Source: Hyaloperonospora brassicae (taxonomy: Eukaryota > Oomycota > Peronosporomycetes > Peronosporales > Peronosporaceae). Taken from it: a DNA stretch of 64,000 nt. The DNA lies in assembly GCA_947650285.1 (NCBI GenBank), contig CANTFL010001366.1:27283-91282 (forward strand), in the 5' to 3' direction. The notes under the pieces are model-generated. The model did not search any database. It was not told the origin of the DNA and was given only the letters and a program-made list of their open reading frames with translations. Position numbers and translations under genes: made by a program. Shown piece after piece: positions 46,365 through 58,323 of the stretch. The first letter of the stretch is position 1. The number at the start of each line of letters is the position of its first letter.

Positions 46365-47762
46365 CCACTACTTCTCTAGCATGCGCTTGTATCCAGGGCA
46401 AGATGGCACTGTGGTGGTCCGCATACGACATTATAGTATCTTGCAAAACCGTGCGCGTATTTCTATTAGTGCGATAACTGCGCAAAGCGTAAATACGAGC
46501 TACGCAAACGGTGGTCTTGTGGTAAAGTGATCACGAAATTTAATCGTGGATGTGGGACGCAGGATGGATTCAGACGAATGAGTGACAAGAATGACTGTTG
46601 AAGTTATTTGAATGGATATACATAACGGTCGAGAAGGAGTATAGATGGGGATCGATAATTGGCCGATCGCGATCCTCGATCAAGGGCTTGGATCACCATA
46701 TTACGAGGGCTTGGTTCGCCAAATTACAAGGACCGGATCTCTCAACGGGTGAGAACTAACCGAAGTACTGGATAGCTACAGGCAATGGAAGACAGGTGAA
46801 TATGGAATAAAGCTGATGGAGTGGAACGCCGAAATCATCAAACATGTAAGGTCTCAAAAATGACTGCGACCCGACGGTAGATACTCGATCAGAGACTCGA
46901 AAGATTGATCACGACCCACCCTGGGTGTGTAATGCTTGGTTGTGTGGACACATAATGTGTGTGGATCACATACCGCGATCCACTACCTGGCGATCCACTG
47001 CACCGCGATCCGCTACCCCGCGATCCACTGCGGAGTGTATGCTGTGGGCCACATGAGTTAAGAGATGAGTGACATAGACATGCGATACGCAGCAGAGATC
47101 TAGCGAACATATAGGCATAGTCATAGAGTTAGGATTTGGCTGGTTGACATTCAACAGAATTGAATTCGCAACGAAAGACACTTATCCCGGGCAGGATCTT
47201 TGACCTCCCGTTGTATAGAGATTCACCCACGTCTTAGCGAACTTCTCCCTTGGATTGTTTGGCCAGGCGGAAATTCAATTCTCCTCCTCTCCCTCAACTG
47301 CGATAGAACGCAGTGAACCCTACGGTTTGGATTCAAGATCGCGATACGGCTCAAGTGGTCTGATGGCTCGCGGAATAAGCATCACCCTCGGCAAAGGCGA
47401 CTCTGGGAGAGCGCTTAAGTTACAAGCGATCGAGTGAAGAATTTCCACGCGATCCGCACCTACGTTTGACAGGGTGAAGCATTTCCACCCGATCAACACC
47501 TATCCTTAAGACGTTCAAGTTCAGCTTCAGCTCAAGTCCACCAAGAAGAGCGCAACTCGCCCCACCGACGGGTACACAAGGTGAGCAAGAACATACAGAA
47601 CACGGAATCGGGGTACCCCCTCCGTTAGTCGGTCGTCCGGGCGCCAGTGGAGAGTCGGGATCACAAGAAAAATGTGATCACCACTCCACCACAGTCTCGA
47701 GTGGCGGGTTATTGAACGATACAGCATTGCCTTGCTTTGCACTACGCTGCTGTGTCCGAAAG
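46365..47762 (-). repeat. Duplicated segment, copy 2 (split by a solo LTR)
   Basis: 46368-46517 and 47694-47762 align with the continuous 17967-18180. The break point is the GTCT shared by both LTR flanks. The uninterrupted copy therefore represents the empty site. Confidence 0.75.
46518..47693 (-). mobile_element. Solo LTR of another gypsy family, 1176 bp
   Basis: Ends TGTGGTAAAGTGATCAC and GTGATCACCACTCCACCACA form an inverted pair with TG...CA. Flanked by a perfect 4-bp duplication GTCT (46514-46517 and 47694-47697), present once at the paralogous site near 18105. It contains short direct repeats of CCGCGATCCACTRC at about 46975-47040. The right half resembles 55100-55690, so a second diverged LTR of the family lies there. 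No coding content. Confidence 0.85.
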
Positions 47763-48665
47763 TATTCACTCGAGCTATAGTGGCCGCCAATTCATGGAGA
47801 GCTTCCGCGGCGTCATTACTGAAGAGATCTGTTTGTGTACGTGTTGGAACCAGTAAGTACAGTCGATTTGAAGTAGAAAAGTAATAACAGAGAAGTACCG
47901 TAAACTCAAAGAAGTACCATAAAAAAGAAGAAGCATCACTAATATACTGGTATCCTCTCTCCACTTGATAATGAGCTGCTCTCGCCGTACAGGGAGGTAC
48001 GGTAGCGAATGTCTGGTATAGTTGATCGCAGAAGGTTGTTTGATTACATCGCCGATCATTGGCGAGGTTCTGGGCTTGTCTACCGACGAAGGAGCTAAAT
48101 GAAAATCTTGGCTGATCTGTGTTGATCTATATATGCATCATCTGGGATCTCTATCACGTTTCTGTACTCATCGATCAAGTTGTTCATGAGATCCTCGACT
48201 TCTACAGTCGTGAAGACTTCGATGTAATCGACCCATCGTGAGCGGCAGCAACGAAAGATGATGCCGGACGCTTCCGCGTGCTGCTCTGGCATCAATAAGT
48301 GCGTGTCAGAAACTCAAGTAGCAGTCAATAGCAGCAAGAAGCATTCAGTAACGCAGGCACATACCAGTGGTCCGAGCGCCTTTACCAGTCGTATGGTTGC
48401 TTCCGCCTTGAAGCGATTCCGCAGGTTGATGCCGGACGCGACTGTTCTGGACGAATTGAGAGTCTTGATGATCGTTGGGTCTCGCAAATTCTTTTGAACG
48501 TGGTTGCGCTGGCCGGCGAAAAACTGGAGCGTGTGTTCGTTATCGCTAGGATGAGTGCGCAGCACCACGCCAAAGCCTTGTGCATTGCCTTCTGACTCTG
48601 GGTAAATGGTCAGGTCGTCGTTAAGCAATGAGAGCTGATCATGGATCTGCAACGTTGATTGCTAT

Positions 48666-48939
48666 TAAAGGTTACCGTAACAACCCGAACTCTAAGGTGT
48701 AGTTGTTACGGGATAGTTTTGACATCGGTAATTACGCAGGAATGATTAGATGAGTAGGGTGATTAGACGCGCCGACTGAGTTATATGTGGACACATGTAG
48801 AGCAGGGTGTGGGCAAATAAGCTCCGATAATCAATCTCTTTACAATCTCCCATCTATCCCCAAGTGTTTTCTCCGGTCTTCCGAGTGAACTCCTAGCATC
48901 CTTCCCAGTTTCGGTCGTCAAGCTTCACACCTCTCAATA
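48666..48939 (+). repeat. Element E 5' LTR
   Basis: 274 bp; starts TAAAGGTTACCGTAAC and ends CTCTCAATA (the 3' copy has the canonical TG...CA). The next bases, GGTTATGAGCCC, are the likely primer site and resemble the initiator-Met tRNA type used by copia elements. Confidence 0.85.
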
Positions 48940-48958
48940 GGTTATGAGCCCAAGCACG

Positions 48959-49907
48959 ATGTCCTCTGCTCCTTATGCCACCACCAAGATCTCCATCGAC
49001 AAGTTCAACGGAAACAACTACGCGACATGAAGCCGCTACATGCGTGGCGTGTTTCTGACCAAGTCGACGTGGCACGTGGTGAATCGGGAGACGTCGCCGA
49101 ACTTCGCCGACCTTCGCGGACCCTCGCGTCATGGACGACTACGTCAAGACGAGCAACATCTCGTTCGGACTGATGTTGCTCCACATGGACGCTGACTACC
49201 ATCACATCTTTGATGATTGTGAGTAGGCGTGGATCGCGTGAACGCGTTTGAAGACGCTTTACGGCGGGTCGTAGATGGTTGGGCGCATCTACTTAAAGCG
49301 CCAGCTGTTAAGCATGGAGATGAAGGAAGGCGGCAATGTGATGCATCATTGCAATGAAGTCCTCAACATCAGCGCGAAGCTAAGTAGCATCGGTGTCAAG
49401 ATGGAGGACGAGGACGTGGCGATCTGCTTGTTGCGCAGTATCCCCAAATGCTACGAGAATGTCGTGCTAAACTTGGATATGAGCAGCGCGGAACTGCGAT
49501 CGAGAGACGTCGTGAAAGTGCTCACGAATGAGCACATCAAGAGACAAGGTGACAAGACGACATCGGTGAAGACTGAAGAAGCGGACCAAGCGTTCAGTGC
49601 TGAGCGTGAACCTCGACAATTTACGTACTGCGGAAATTTGAGGCTACACGCGGAGCGGTGCTGGACCAAGAAGAAGGACGAAAATCAAGGAGGAGCTCGA
49701 CGCGGCGGCAACAATGCTCGTGGACGCGGAGCCAACAACGTTCAGTGGCGAACCAACAGCAACTACGACGACGACTACGATCGAGTTGCGTTTGCGGTTT
49801 CGCTTGAGGCTGAACTTTCATCGGGCAAGAATATGCCAGAGATGTGGGGGTCGACAGTGGTGCGACGCATCATATATGCAACGATAAGGCCAAGTTTGCA
49901 AGCCTGA
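48959..49907 (+). pseudogene. Element E gag
   Basis: Starts MSSAPYATTKISIDKFNGNN; a TGA replaces the Trp of the [14 protein letters not shown] block near 49027, and frameshifts occur before 49275. From 49275 a 210-codon frame is open: [40 protein letters not shown], typical of copia capsid (UBN2/retrotran_gag type). The zinc knuckle is damaged: only [12 protein letters not shown] is left of C-x2-C-x4-H-x4-C. A basic RG-rich tail ([14 protein letters not shown]) precedes the protease. Confidence 0.85.
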
Positions 49908-52900
49908 ATGAGCGAGATGAAGGCGAGCTATCGGTGACTGATGGCAGCAAGGCTGCGGTCAAGAATTTGGGAACTATCATGGAACGGGTGGTTCTTATCA
50001 ATGGCGACGAACGCGACATCGAGATTAATGACGCGCTGTTCGTGCCAAGCATGAGCAGGAATCTGATTTTGGTGCCGCAGATCAACAAGGGTGGCAAGTT
50101 CCAAGTCATGTTCGATGGGTCAAAGAATCAAGTAACGCGCAAGAATTTTACGCAAGTCGTGGCAACAGCGTATCTCGTCGATGGACTCTACTGGCTGCTA
50201 ATTCTTTAACGATCGGCGAATGCAGCGACACGCAACGGGACCATCGATTTGCACGCGCGCATGTGTCATGCACCCCTCGATGTTCTGCGCAAGATGGTGG
50301 CCACCGGCATGATCAAGGAAGCCAAGGCGCCTCTCAACTCGACTGGGCAAAGTGTGTGTCGCGGTCGCCAGCAAGGGAAGATGGTCCAAAAATCATTCCC
50401 AACCAACCGTGACAAGCGTCATTATGGTGTGTTCGAGTTGCTGCTCTTCGACATCTGCGGGCCAATGGAACAAGTCTCGATCAGTGGCAACAGATACTTG
50501 CTGCTTGTGGTTGACAAAGCAAGCTGGTGCATGAAGGGCTTCTGTCTGCGGTCCAAGTCTGAGAGTGAAGAATTTATTAGGAGCTACATTCTCAAGATTT
50601 AGACGCAGTTCGGCAAGAACATCAAGTTATTTCGGCATGATACAGCGCATGAGTTTGCGACCAACTCGATCAAGACCGTCTACGAAGATCAAGGTATCGA
50701 GCAACAGATCACGGTGCCGTATGCACATTAGACCAACGGCACCGCAGAACGCGCGATACGGACCATTGTCACGATCGGGCGCATCTTGCTACACCATGCA
50801 AACCTGGAGTAGTGCTTCTGGGCTGAAGCGGCAATGACGGCGATCTACATCAAGGACCTCCTGCCTCCACCCAAGATCGACCACAAGACTATGTTTGAGA
50901 TTGTGTATAAGTCGAAACTAAGTGTCAAGCACATGCGCGAGTTTGGATGTCGAGATTACATCCTGACACTGAGGGAAAAGCGACTGAAGTGGGACCCGAA
51001 GGCTCGTGCAGGGATGTTCATGGGCTACGAAGAAGCTTCAAAGGGGAACCGAGTGTACGACATTGAGGCGGGACCAGTGGTGATCCGTCGTGACATCACC
51101 TTCGACGAATCGACTTTTGACTTTTTGATGGACCGATCAAGTGAAGACGATGAAGATGCGGAGTTGGACCTCGACCTCCTGGCGATGAACGATGACGACT
51201 TGCGTCAGACAACCTATAAGCAGACTGGCTAGCGCAAGAGTGAAGCAAGACCCAGCATGTCACGCTTAGCTCACCCTTTAACTGGGTCGGAACAAGATAG
51301 TGCGCCGGAAGACGTCTCCAACCGTCACCAGAAACAACGATCAAGTGCTCACGAAACGACGCCTGATGTCGAAGAAGATGCGGGCGCCTTCGATCAAGAT
51401 GATGACTCGACGCCTCCAACATTTTGGCTTGCAAGTGCAAACACAGTGGAAGCAACGGACCTGGCAGAACCTGCGACTTTTCAAGACGCAATCAACGGTC
51501 CTGATCATGTTCACTGGCGAAGTGCTGTGAAGGCGGAGCTCAAGTCGATGCATCTTTGTGGATTTTTTCGTGCGGAAAAACTGCCAAGAGGCCAAGGCGC
51601 GATCGGCACCAAGTGGGTGTTCAAGATCAAGCGCAAAATGGATGGATCGTTTGAGAAGTACAAGGCGCGCCTTGTTGCCAAAGACTTCAAGCAAAAGTAC
51701 GGCATCGACTACACGGAGACGTTCTCGCCCGTGGTGAAGTACGTGACGCTGCGTATGGTGATCGCGATCATCAGGTACTTCGACTGGCCACTAAATCAAC
51801 TCGATGCGGTGACAGCTTATCTCTACGGTGTGATGAAGGAGAAGGTGTACTGCGTGGTACCAGAAGGCGTCGAGATGGATGGCGACTTTGATTGTTTAGA
51901 GTTGGTGAAGGCGATCTACGGTCTTAAGCAAGATTCGCGTGTGTGGAACGAGACTGTCACGAGTTCGTGTGCTCCATCGGTTTCGAAGTGTCTGCGTTTG
52001 ACCCATGTCTTGACATCAAAATGGTCGATGGTCACTGTGTGCTCGTGCTGGTTTACGTAGATGACGTGTTGGTGACCGGCAGCTCGCTCGAGTTGATTGC
52101 ACACACAAGACCGATCTCAAGACGCGCTTCGAGATGACCGAAAGTGGCATGTGTACTTTTGTACTGTGCATCGAACTGGTAGATGGCTTGGATGGTAGCC
52201 TGACGATGTGCCAGCAACGGTATGTCAACGACATCCTCAAGCGTTTCGGCATGCATGAGTGCAAGGCCACAACAAGTCCGGTAGATTTGAACACTCGGCT
52301 TGTCCCAAGCAGTGAATCAGCCAAGATCGACGTTCCGTTTCGTAAAGCTGTGGGAGATTGAATGCACTTGATGACTGCGACGCGTCCGGACATTGCGTTC
52401 GCTGTGGGGTACGTCTCACGCTTCATGGACGACCCGCAGCAAGAACATTGGACGTCGGTGAAGCGCATTTTTTGCTACTTGCAAGGGACTAAGTCGTATG
52501 GACCCCGCTTTCAGCCAAGCGATAATATTGACTATCGTGGATACTCGGACGCGGACTGGGCCGGCGACCATGCTGATCGCAAGTCGACTTCATGCTACAC
52601 ATTCAATGTGATGGGTGCTCCTGTGAGTTGGGGAAGCGAGAAGCAGTCAAGTGTGTCGCTGTCGATGAGTGAAGCGGAGTACGTCGCGCTCAGTCTGGTC
52701 ACCCAAGAAGGCAAGTAGATCCATCGCCTGCTATGCGAGATCATGGCGGCTGCGAACGAGTCAGGACCTGACCTCGCCATCCGTGAAGACAACCCGTCGT
52801 GCATAAAGATGACGAAGAATCCGGTGAACCATGGCCACGCGAACCACATCGACATCAAGTACCATCACATCCATGATGAAGACAAGCGCGGTGAAGTGAA

Positions 52901-53015
52901 GCTAGAGTATTGCGAGACTTCCGTGACGATGGCGGACATCATGACCAAGGGACTTTCGGGACCTCATCAAATGGACTTGACGGCAGCTCTCGGCATCCGT
53001 GCGAGTTCGGATTGA
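49844..53015 (+). pseudogene. Element E pol (protease-integrase-RT-RNase H)
   Basis: Protease [16 protein letters not shown] and LFVPSMSRNLILVPQ. Integrase: HARMCHAPLDVLRKM, DICGPMEQVSISGNRYLLLV, a degenerate second Asp region (FRHDTAHEF) and NGTAERAIRTI; GKR-type tail DPKARAGMFMGY. RT: WRSAVKAELKSM, GTKWVFKIKRKMDGSFEKYK, ARLVAKDFKQKYGIDYTETF, LDAVTAYLYGVMKEKVYCVV and YVDDVLVTGS. RNase H: YSDADWAGDHADRKSTS, SLSMSEAEYVALS. Lesions include stops at 50207, 50600, 51230, 52359 and 52716, two within integrase near 50729 and 50812, and frameshifts near 51945 and 52100. Confidence 0.92.
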
Positions 53016-53025
53016 GAAGGCGTAT

Positions 53026-53299
53026 TGAAGGTTACCGTAACAACCCGAACTCTAAGGTGTAGTTGTTACGGGATAGTTTTGACATCGGTAATTACGCAGG
53101 AATGATTAGACGAGTAGGGTGATTAGACGCGCCGACTGAGTTATATGGGGACACATGTAGAGCAGGGTGTGGGCAAATAAGCTCCGATAATCAATCTCTT
53201 TACAATCTCCCATCTATCCCCAAGTGTTTTCTCCGGTCTTCCGAGTGAACTCCTAGCATCCTTCCCAGTTTTGATCGTCAAGCTTCACAACTCTCAACA
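53026..53299 (+). repeat. Element E 3' LTR
   Basis: 274 bp, TGAAGGTTACC...CTCTCAACA, preceded by a short purine-rich ATTGAGAAGG. Same length as the 5' LTR. Confidence 0.9.
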
Positions 53300-53303
53300 A
53301 TTG

Positions 53304-53690
53304 CTAATTATTGCTGAGCAGCGTGTCCATCTTGTCGTTTATTGATCCCAACGAGTTTAGGTAGCGCATGCGCTCATCGTCAACGTGCTGCCGCTCCGAT
53401 GCGTGTTGGACGTCCTTGTTTGCAAGCTGATGGAGCAGGTCTTGATTTGGGCTGCGTGTTGGACGTTTTTGCCTACAAGCTGACGGAGCAGGTCTTCGGT
53501 TTGGACTTCCTTGGCTGCAAGCTAACTGAGCAGGTGTCGGGTTCGGCTGCGTGCTGGATGTCCTTAGCTGTAAGCCGACGCACCAGGCTATCGATTTGCT
53601 GGCGGAGATGGGGATATCATCTACCAAACGCTCAAGTCATGCCATCAAAGCTGCTGTAGCTGCAGCTGATACTTTCTTCGCTTGCTGTCA
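53304..53690 (-). pseudogene. Unrecognised minus-strand gene remnant, upstream piece
   Basis: The minus frame 53627-53304 ends MRYLNSLGSINDKMDTLLSN at the copia junction. The other side of copia resumes with QIHDQLSLLNDDL, a consistent coiled-coil continuation. The DNA also carries four imperfect roughly 55-bp repeats (GCAAGCTGAYGGAGCAGGTC type). The gene was therefore split by element E. Family unknown. Confidence 0.4.
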
Positions 53691-54458
53691 TAGTCGAGGC
53701 AGATATGTATGATCACAAATCCGACTACCAAAACGTCATTTACCCTCGGTACGTAAATATTGATCGATAGGAGATTGACACTAAATAAAGCTTAACACCT
53801 GCAACTTCACTTTGCAATTTAAGCGAAACGGTGAATTAAGGGTAGATAAATCTCATTTTGACTTTATTTTTCTTATATTATATTATAATTTACCTAAAGA
53901 TATGTTTATTGTCCATACCAATACCAAGCTGAAGGGTTTAGGGTTTAGGGTTTTGGGTTTTGGGATCCACACGGGTTTTTCTGCTCAATGGGACCATCCG
54001 CAGTTATTACAACGGTCCCACGGGCTCTCAAAAAAATCCACACTTTTAGATCGGGCCATAATTATCCTAAATCAGTAGTCCCTTCGGGATACCGGTTAAG
54101 AGTGTCACTGATCTGATGGATTTCAGCACCTTTGTGACAGAGTCATCTCACATCGCCTGGTCCCGATGCGCCTTTCCTAGCGTAATTCTGCTTCAGATCT
54201 GTCGTTTGATGCAATCCAGTCCCTTGTCTCAGATCGAACCGTTGAAATCATTCTTTGTCCCAGATTGTAGCATGGAAATAAACCCTTTCCGCGCCCCGTA
54301 TCAGATCGTTCTATACCCATCAATCTGAAAACAGTTGGATCAGATCATCTTTATCCATTGGGATCGCCTCCCATCTCTTATTAGATCGCCAGGTCCCATG
54401 GTCTCATTTTCCACCAGTAAGTGACACCTTAACTGGGTGGTCAATGATACACGTCCCA
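53691..54458. other. Unassigned DNA
   Basis: No gene, LTR end or RNA gene recognised. AT-rich to 53930, then the telomere-like tract at 53933-53964, then moderate-GC sequence with short open frames only. Confidence 0.5.
53933..53964 (+). repeat. Short telomere-like tract
   Basis: Two TTTAGGG-type units followed by TTTTGGG variants, within AAGGGTTTAGGG...TTTTGGG. TTTAGGG is the oomycete-type telomere repeat. Only about four units, so an interstitial remnant or chance. Confidence 0.6.
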
Positions 54459-54459
54459 T

Positions 54460-55690
54460 CATTTGATTAGTGACTTTACCTCAGTCGCATTCGCCTGTAC
54501 AACATCAGGCGAGTCAGGGTCCGCCGACCCTTTAATGAAGAACAGTAGATCCAGGTGGAGGGCCAACGTGTCTGGTGGATTCTCACGGGTTAACGCTGAC
54601 GACTCCAAGGCATATCTCTGCGGCGAAGAAGGAGTGGACGAGGGGTTCATGATGCTGGTAAACTGAGGACTGGGTGCACAGCTAGACTGACGATGCCTGT
54701 CAGCTAACGGTACAGGGCATGATTGTGGAGAAGCAAACCAGAGAATGAAGACAAGCTGAAGAAGGATTGCTAAGAGACTCCGATCAAGTACGAACTGGAT
54801 GGGTGGATCACAACTGCCAAACCTGACCCCTAACAGGATCTGGTCTGAGAAGAAATCAGGTTTGAGAGGTGATCCAGTTGGGAGTGGATCCAGAATCCAA
54901 ATCAAGAGAGGATCATGGACCACGATCGAAGGATCCGGGATCGGAATATTAGCCAAGGTGGATCCGGATCACGAGGGAGATATAGGATCCAGATCCAAGT
55001 CAGGGGTAGGAAATAAATCTAGGGAACAGCAGTATGCAAGAGACAGAGGTGCTTGACTGGCGACACGTGGCAAGTACTTCCTATATTGATAGGCTTAACT
55101 GGCGACGCGTGGCAAGTGCCTCCTGTATGGATAGGCTATATCGTAAGTTTAGCGGAATGGTTATCTAACATTGAACAGAGTTCGCTTTTCTTCGAAAGAC
55201 ACGCGTCGCTTCTTCCGGGCAATATCTTTGGCCTCCCAACGATTAAGAACCACGCTCCGTCCACCCAAGTGTCGCACCTAGATTGTTTGGCCAGGTCCAC
55301 ACAAGGACTCTCACAAACAACAAGCCAACTGCGATAGGACGCAGCAAGAACGCAAGGGGCATCTAGATCGCGAGACGGCTCAAGTGGTCAGGAGGTCAAG
55401 CAGATCAAGATCTACATTTGAAAAGGGCGATATGAACGAGATCCGGTTATCCAATATCGAGTGTTTCCCAAGTAACCAGTGATCAAGTGAGGATTTCCAC
55501 GCGATCACCCCATCCCCAACCACGATTAAGCAGGGAATCGACACGAGTCCACCGAGAAGAGTGAAACCCGCCGTAACGACGGGTACACAAGGTGAGGAAG
55601 GAATATAGCACGGAAACGGGGTACCCCCCTCCGATAGTCGGTCGTATATTCACCAGAGGAGAGGCGAGATCACATCAGCAATTTTGTGAA
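54460..55690 (-). mobile_element. Old LTR-related sequence (family of the 46518 solo LTR)
   Basis: 55100-55690 resembles 47100-47693 in the same orientation: shared blocks near CGAAAGACAC, GACGGGTACACAAGGTGAG and ATAGTCGGTCGT. Many GGATCC/GATCCA motifs lie at 54840-54990, paralleling the GATCCACT repeats of the other copy. A minus frame 54956-54459 ends with a Ser/Pro-rich start-like region (MNPSSTPSSPQRYALESSAL) that could be the beginning of a gag, but no domain is visible. Exact ends could not be set. Confidence 0.5.
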
Positions 55691-55841
55691 GCTTGCTCCA
55701 CCTCTCAGAAAGCAAATTATTCTCTGAAGTGTCATTTCCGGAAGCCACGTTGCCTTCTTCTGGCAGCCCGTTTTTGATAAAACACGCGTTGCCCAGCACA
55801 TTGCGTCTTCCTCCAGTCTTCACAAGCGTCTGTTTCCACTA

Positions 55842-56481
55842 ATGGCGGCATCCTTGAATCACTGCGCCCGCAGTCGCAGCAAAGTTCACACGAGCAGCAT
55901 CAATGGCTTTCACATGATAAAGGTTAGATGCAAGTGCTCGCAGTTACACCAACACGCGCTAGAGCTTGACTGTGGGACAAACACGCGCACGAAAAACAGC
56001 CGTAGTTCCAGCGCCGACACTGGTAGCAATGTCCCTGGCACTGGCAAGCACAAGATAACGTTTATCTTGACCGGTGCTTGTTTCCTTGCGAGGCGTCTTG
56101 CTTGTTTTGAATGGCGTCGCGACTGTCTTCTCCGGTGTCACCTGCTGCACGGAGGTTTCGTCCGCGCATGCGCCTCCGTGCCTATGTCTTGAACGTCCAT
56201 CCTCTGCAGCACTAGCTACACCTCGAATTCATGCTGGAACTAGGGCTGATCTTGCGTGGCCGTCTGAACCTGATGCTTAATATTACAATTATCGCCTCAG
56301 CCTTATCGACGCGTTTCCAAAGCTCCATTGCTTCGCTCTCCATATCGAGCCGCGACTCGATTGCATCGTCGAACTTTTTATCTACTGACCGTATTAGGTA
56401 CGATTGCATCGCACGTAGATGCGTCAACGCAACGGCTTGCTCCTGAAGCCTGTTGTTCGCACGTTGGTACCTAAGATGCAT
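55842..56481 (-). pseudogene. Unrecognised minus-strand remnant with coiled coil
   Basis: Minus frame 56481-56212 has heptad-like sequence (RYQRANNRLQEQAVALTHLR, DDAIESRLDMESEAMELWKR). After a frameshift, 56150-55959 is basic (TPFKTSKTPRKETSTGQDKR) and reads into ARDIATSVGAGTTAVFRARV. No known domain. It may be one decayed gene; certainty is low. Confidence 0.3.
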
Positions 56482-56937
56482 TTAAAATGCATTATAGGTA
56501 CTTTGCGTACAAGTCGCTGAGTGTCCATTGTGAAATGGATTTCAAAATGGAAAATGACAAGGAAGACGCGGAGCCGCGGCGGAGTATTATTGGTAAAGGT
56601 TTATCCAACAACGTTGAGCAAAGTGGATATGAAAATTAGACTACTTTGATTGTAATAGAAGCGGCCTGAGACGCGGCGGCAAGCCAAGATGGAAAGCAGA
56701 GTAAAGTTGCGCAAATATACGGGTACACGGGTGGCGTAACTTATGACAAGACATTTTTAACAGAAGATGAATCGAAAAGACCTAACGATGTGACGGGTTG
56801 AACCGTGTAAGTAGATTTTTTTCGTGACAGAGGTATAAAAGTGGCGATGCGTATCGATTTAGGATAATTATGTAAGTTTTATAGAAATTATATTTGAGCT
56901 AACTATTGTTCCACTGTATAATTTTGATTCGTCGAAC
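56482..56937. other. Unassigned DNA left of element D
   Basis: No gene, repeat or LTR end recognised; AT-rich toward the D LTR. Confidence 0.5.
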
Positions 56938-57257
56938 TGTAATGGGGCAACCCATTATATTAGGTAGTCATAGTTTTATTACATAATTACATACATTAAG
57001 TGTAGGCAGTATCCGGATAGCGGATACTGCGCGTCTATTTATTATTGGTTTATTATTGGGGTGCCAGACCCAATAATTAGCCAATAATAATTAGTTCTGT
57101 ATTTGAGTGGTTCCCATGAGCTAGGGAACATATTCGCACTTACTGCGAATTATAAAAACACAAAAATACAAACCGAGTTAAATTTACCTTATAAATCACA
57201 GCGCTTCCTCAGCTTAATTATTAGTGTAAGACGGTAACGGGCTCTCTCCCCGTTACA
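56938..57257 (+). repeat. Element D 5' LTR
   Basis: 320 bp, TGTAATGGGGCAACCCATTA...CTCCCCGTTACA. It contains hairpins CAGTATCCG/CGGATACTG and TTATTATTGG/CCAATAATAA. The end GTTACACC plus TGGTAGCAC is as in element A. Confidence 0.88.
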
Positions 57258-57259
57258 CC

Positions 57260-57271
57260 TGGTAGCACTTA
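57260..57271 (+). other. Element D primer-binding site
   Basis: TGGTAGCACTTA two bases after the LTR; the first nine bases match A and B. Confidence 0.7.
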
Positions 57272-57283
57272 GTAGTCCTTCCC

Positions 57284-58323
57284 ATGACTAAGTTCGAGAT
57301 GGATATGAGTGAATCTTCGATGGCTCCAGCAGTTTCGCTGGAGCATGCAGATTTTCCCCATCTCACTACGGTAGAATGGCAGGCATTACACCGCCTCGCG
57401 GCGGTGTCTGGTGAAATCTATGTGACGTCGCTGCTGAGCACAGCGACGCCCGAACAACACCGTTCCGCCATTCAAGACTACATGGTGCGCGAGCTCGCCG
57501 AAGCGAACCGGCGAGTACATACTCTCTCGCGCCCCTCCCATTACGATGCAATTAAAATGGAGACGTCGACATACTCTGGTGATGGTCCAGATCGTCTCCC
57601 CCTTAATCGCTGGCTTAGGGAGATTGATATCGCCATAGCGTCAAGGTTGATTGACGCTCCGACGGCCAAGGTTAATTTCCTACTGTCTCGGCTTGTTGGT
57701 AAAGCCAAAGAATGGGCTCTTGGGAAGCTCGTTGTAAACGAGTTGGCATTTTCACGCTGGACGATATCCAGCGCGACTTACGACTGGCGTTCGAGCCCCC
57801 TCAAGATGAGTCACGCTTGCGCGCAGATTTCTTTTCACTTCGACAGGGCAAGCTGTCGATGCGTGATTACGTACAGAAGACGCGACATCTTGCTTCGTGT
57901 ATCATCACGCAGCCGATCGACATGGCTTCGCAAGTTCATGTCTTTGTCTTTGGTATGCAAGAGGGCATGACCCGCTATTGCCTCACACGTGCTGAACCTA
58001 AGACTCTTGAGGAGGCATTTGCCCTCGCGCTTCGTGAAGATTACACGGTCGCATCGTCATATTTGCAGGCAGCGTCGCAACGCCCGCGTACGTCTGGCCC
58101 AGAGCCTACGGAGATTGACGTTATAGATGCATCTCGTGGTCGCGGCAAGCAATTTGGCCGCGACATCCGAAGTCAAAACACGATGAAGTGTTATCGGTGC
58201 GGCAAGACTGGCCATCGTGCGGCCGTCTGCCGAGCACCAGCGCCGGTTTCCACGAACACAGCTGTCTCACGTGGAGATACTGTGTCGTCAGTGGTCCCGC
58301 CAAAAAACGAGCGGTTCCAGTAG
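57284..58323 (+). pseudogene. Element D gag
   Basis: Starts [20 protein letters not shown]; a homologous block to A gag follows ([40 protein letters not shown]). A one-base frameshift near 57720 moves the rest to the frame 57712-58323: [38 protein letters not shown] and the zinc knuckle CYRCGKTGHRAAVC. The stop TAG 58321-58323 lies in the frameshift stem-loop. Apart from the single shift the protein is complete. Confidence 0.9.

Larger units (their letters stand above)
46230..48660 (-). pseudogene. Unrecognised minus-strand gene remnant, downstream pieces
   Basis: On the minus strand, peptide-like pieces follow one another: 48652-48314 (QIHDQLSLLNDDLTIYPESE, AQGFGVVLRTHPSDNEHTLQ, SSRTVASGINLRNRFKAEA), 48295-48095 (RWVDYIEVFTTVEVEDLMNN, LIDEYRNVIEIPDDAYI), 47830-47700 (AAEALHELAATIARVNTFGH) and 46485-46234 (MSYADHHSAILPWIQAHARE). 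They are separated by stops and shifts, by the solo LTR 46518-47693, and on the upstream side by the copia element. Its 5' part resumes at 53690-53304. I do not recognise the family; helical, charged composition suggests a real gene once existed. A second copy of the last pieces lies at 17967-18180. Confidence 0.45.
48666..53299 (+). mobile_element. Ty1/copia element E, complete but decayed
   Basis: Two 274-bp LTRs enclose gag, protease, integrase, RT and RNase H in copia order (integrase before RT). About eight LTR differences (near 3%). Several stops and at least two frameshifts in pol make it defective. ATTGCT occurs just outside both ends (48658-48663 and 53300-53305), a candidate target duplication although two bases separate the left copy from the LTR. 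It lies inside the unrecognised minus-strand gene remnant. Confidence 0.95.

Noticed and set aside
45783..46477. Plus-strand genes beside element C
   Set aside because: Overlapping frames with no domain; they lie antisense to element C and the unknown remnant.
49005..49205. Minus ORFs inside the copia element
   Set aside because: Short shadows of gag; unlike the antisense frames of A, B and D they are neither long nor positioned consistently.
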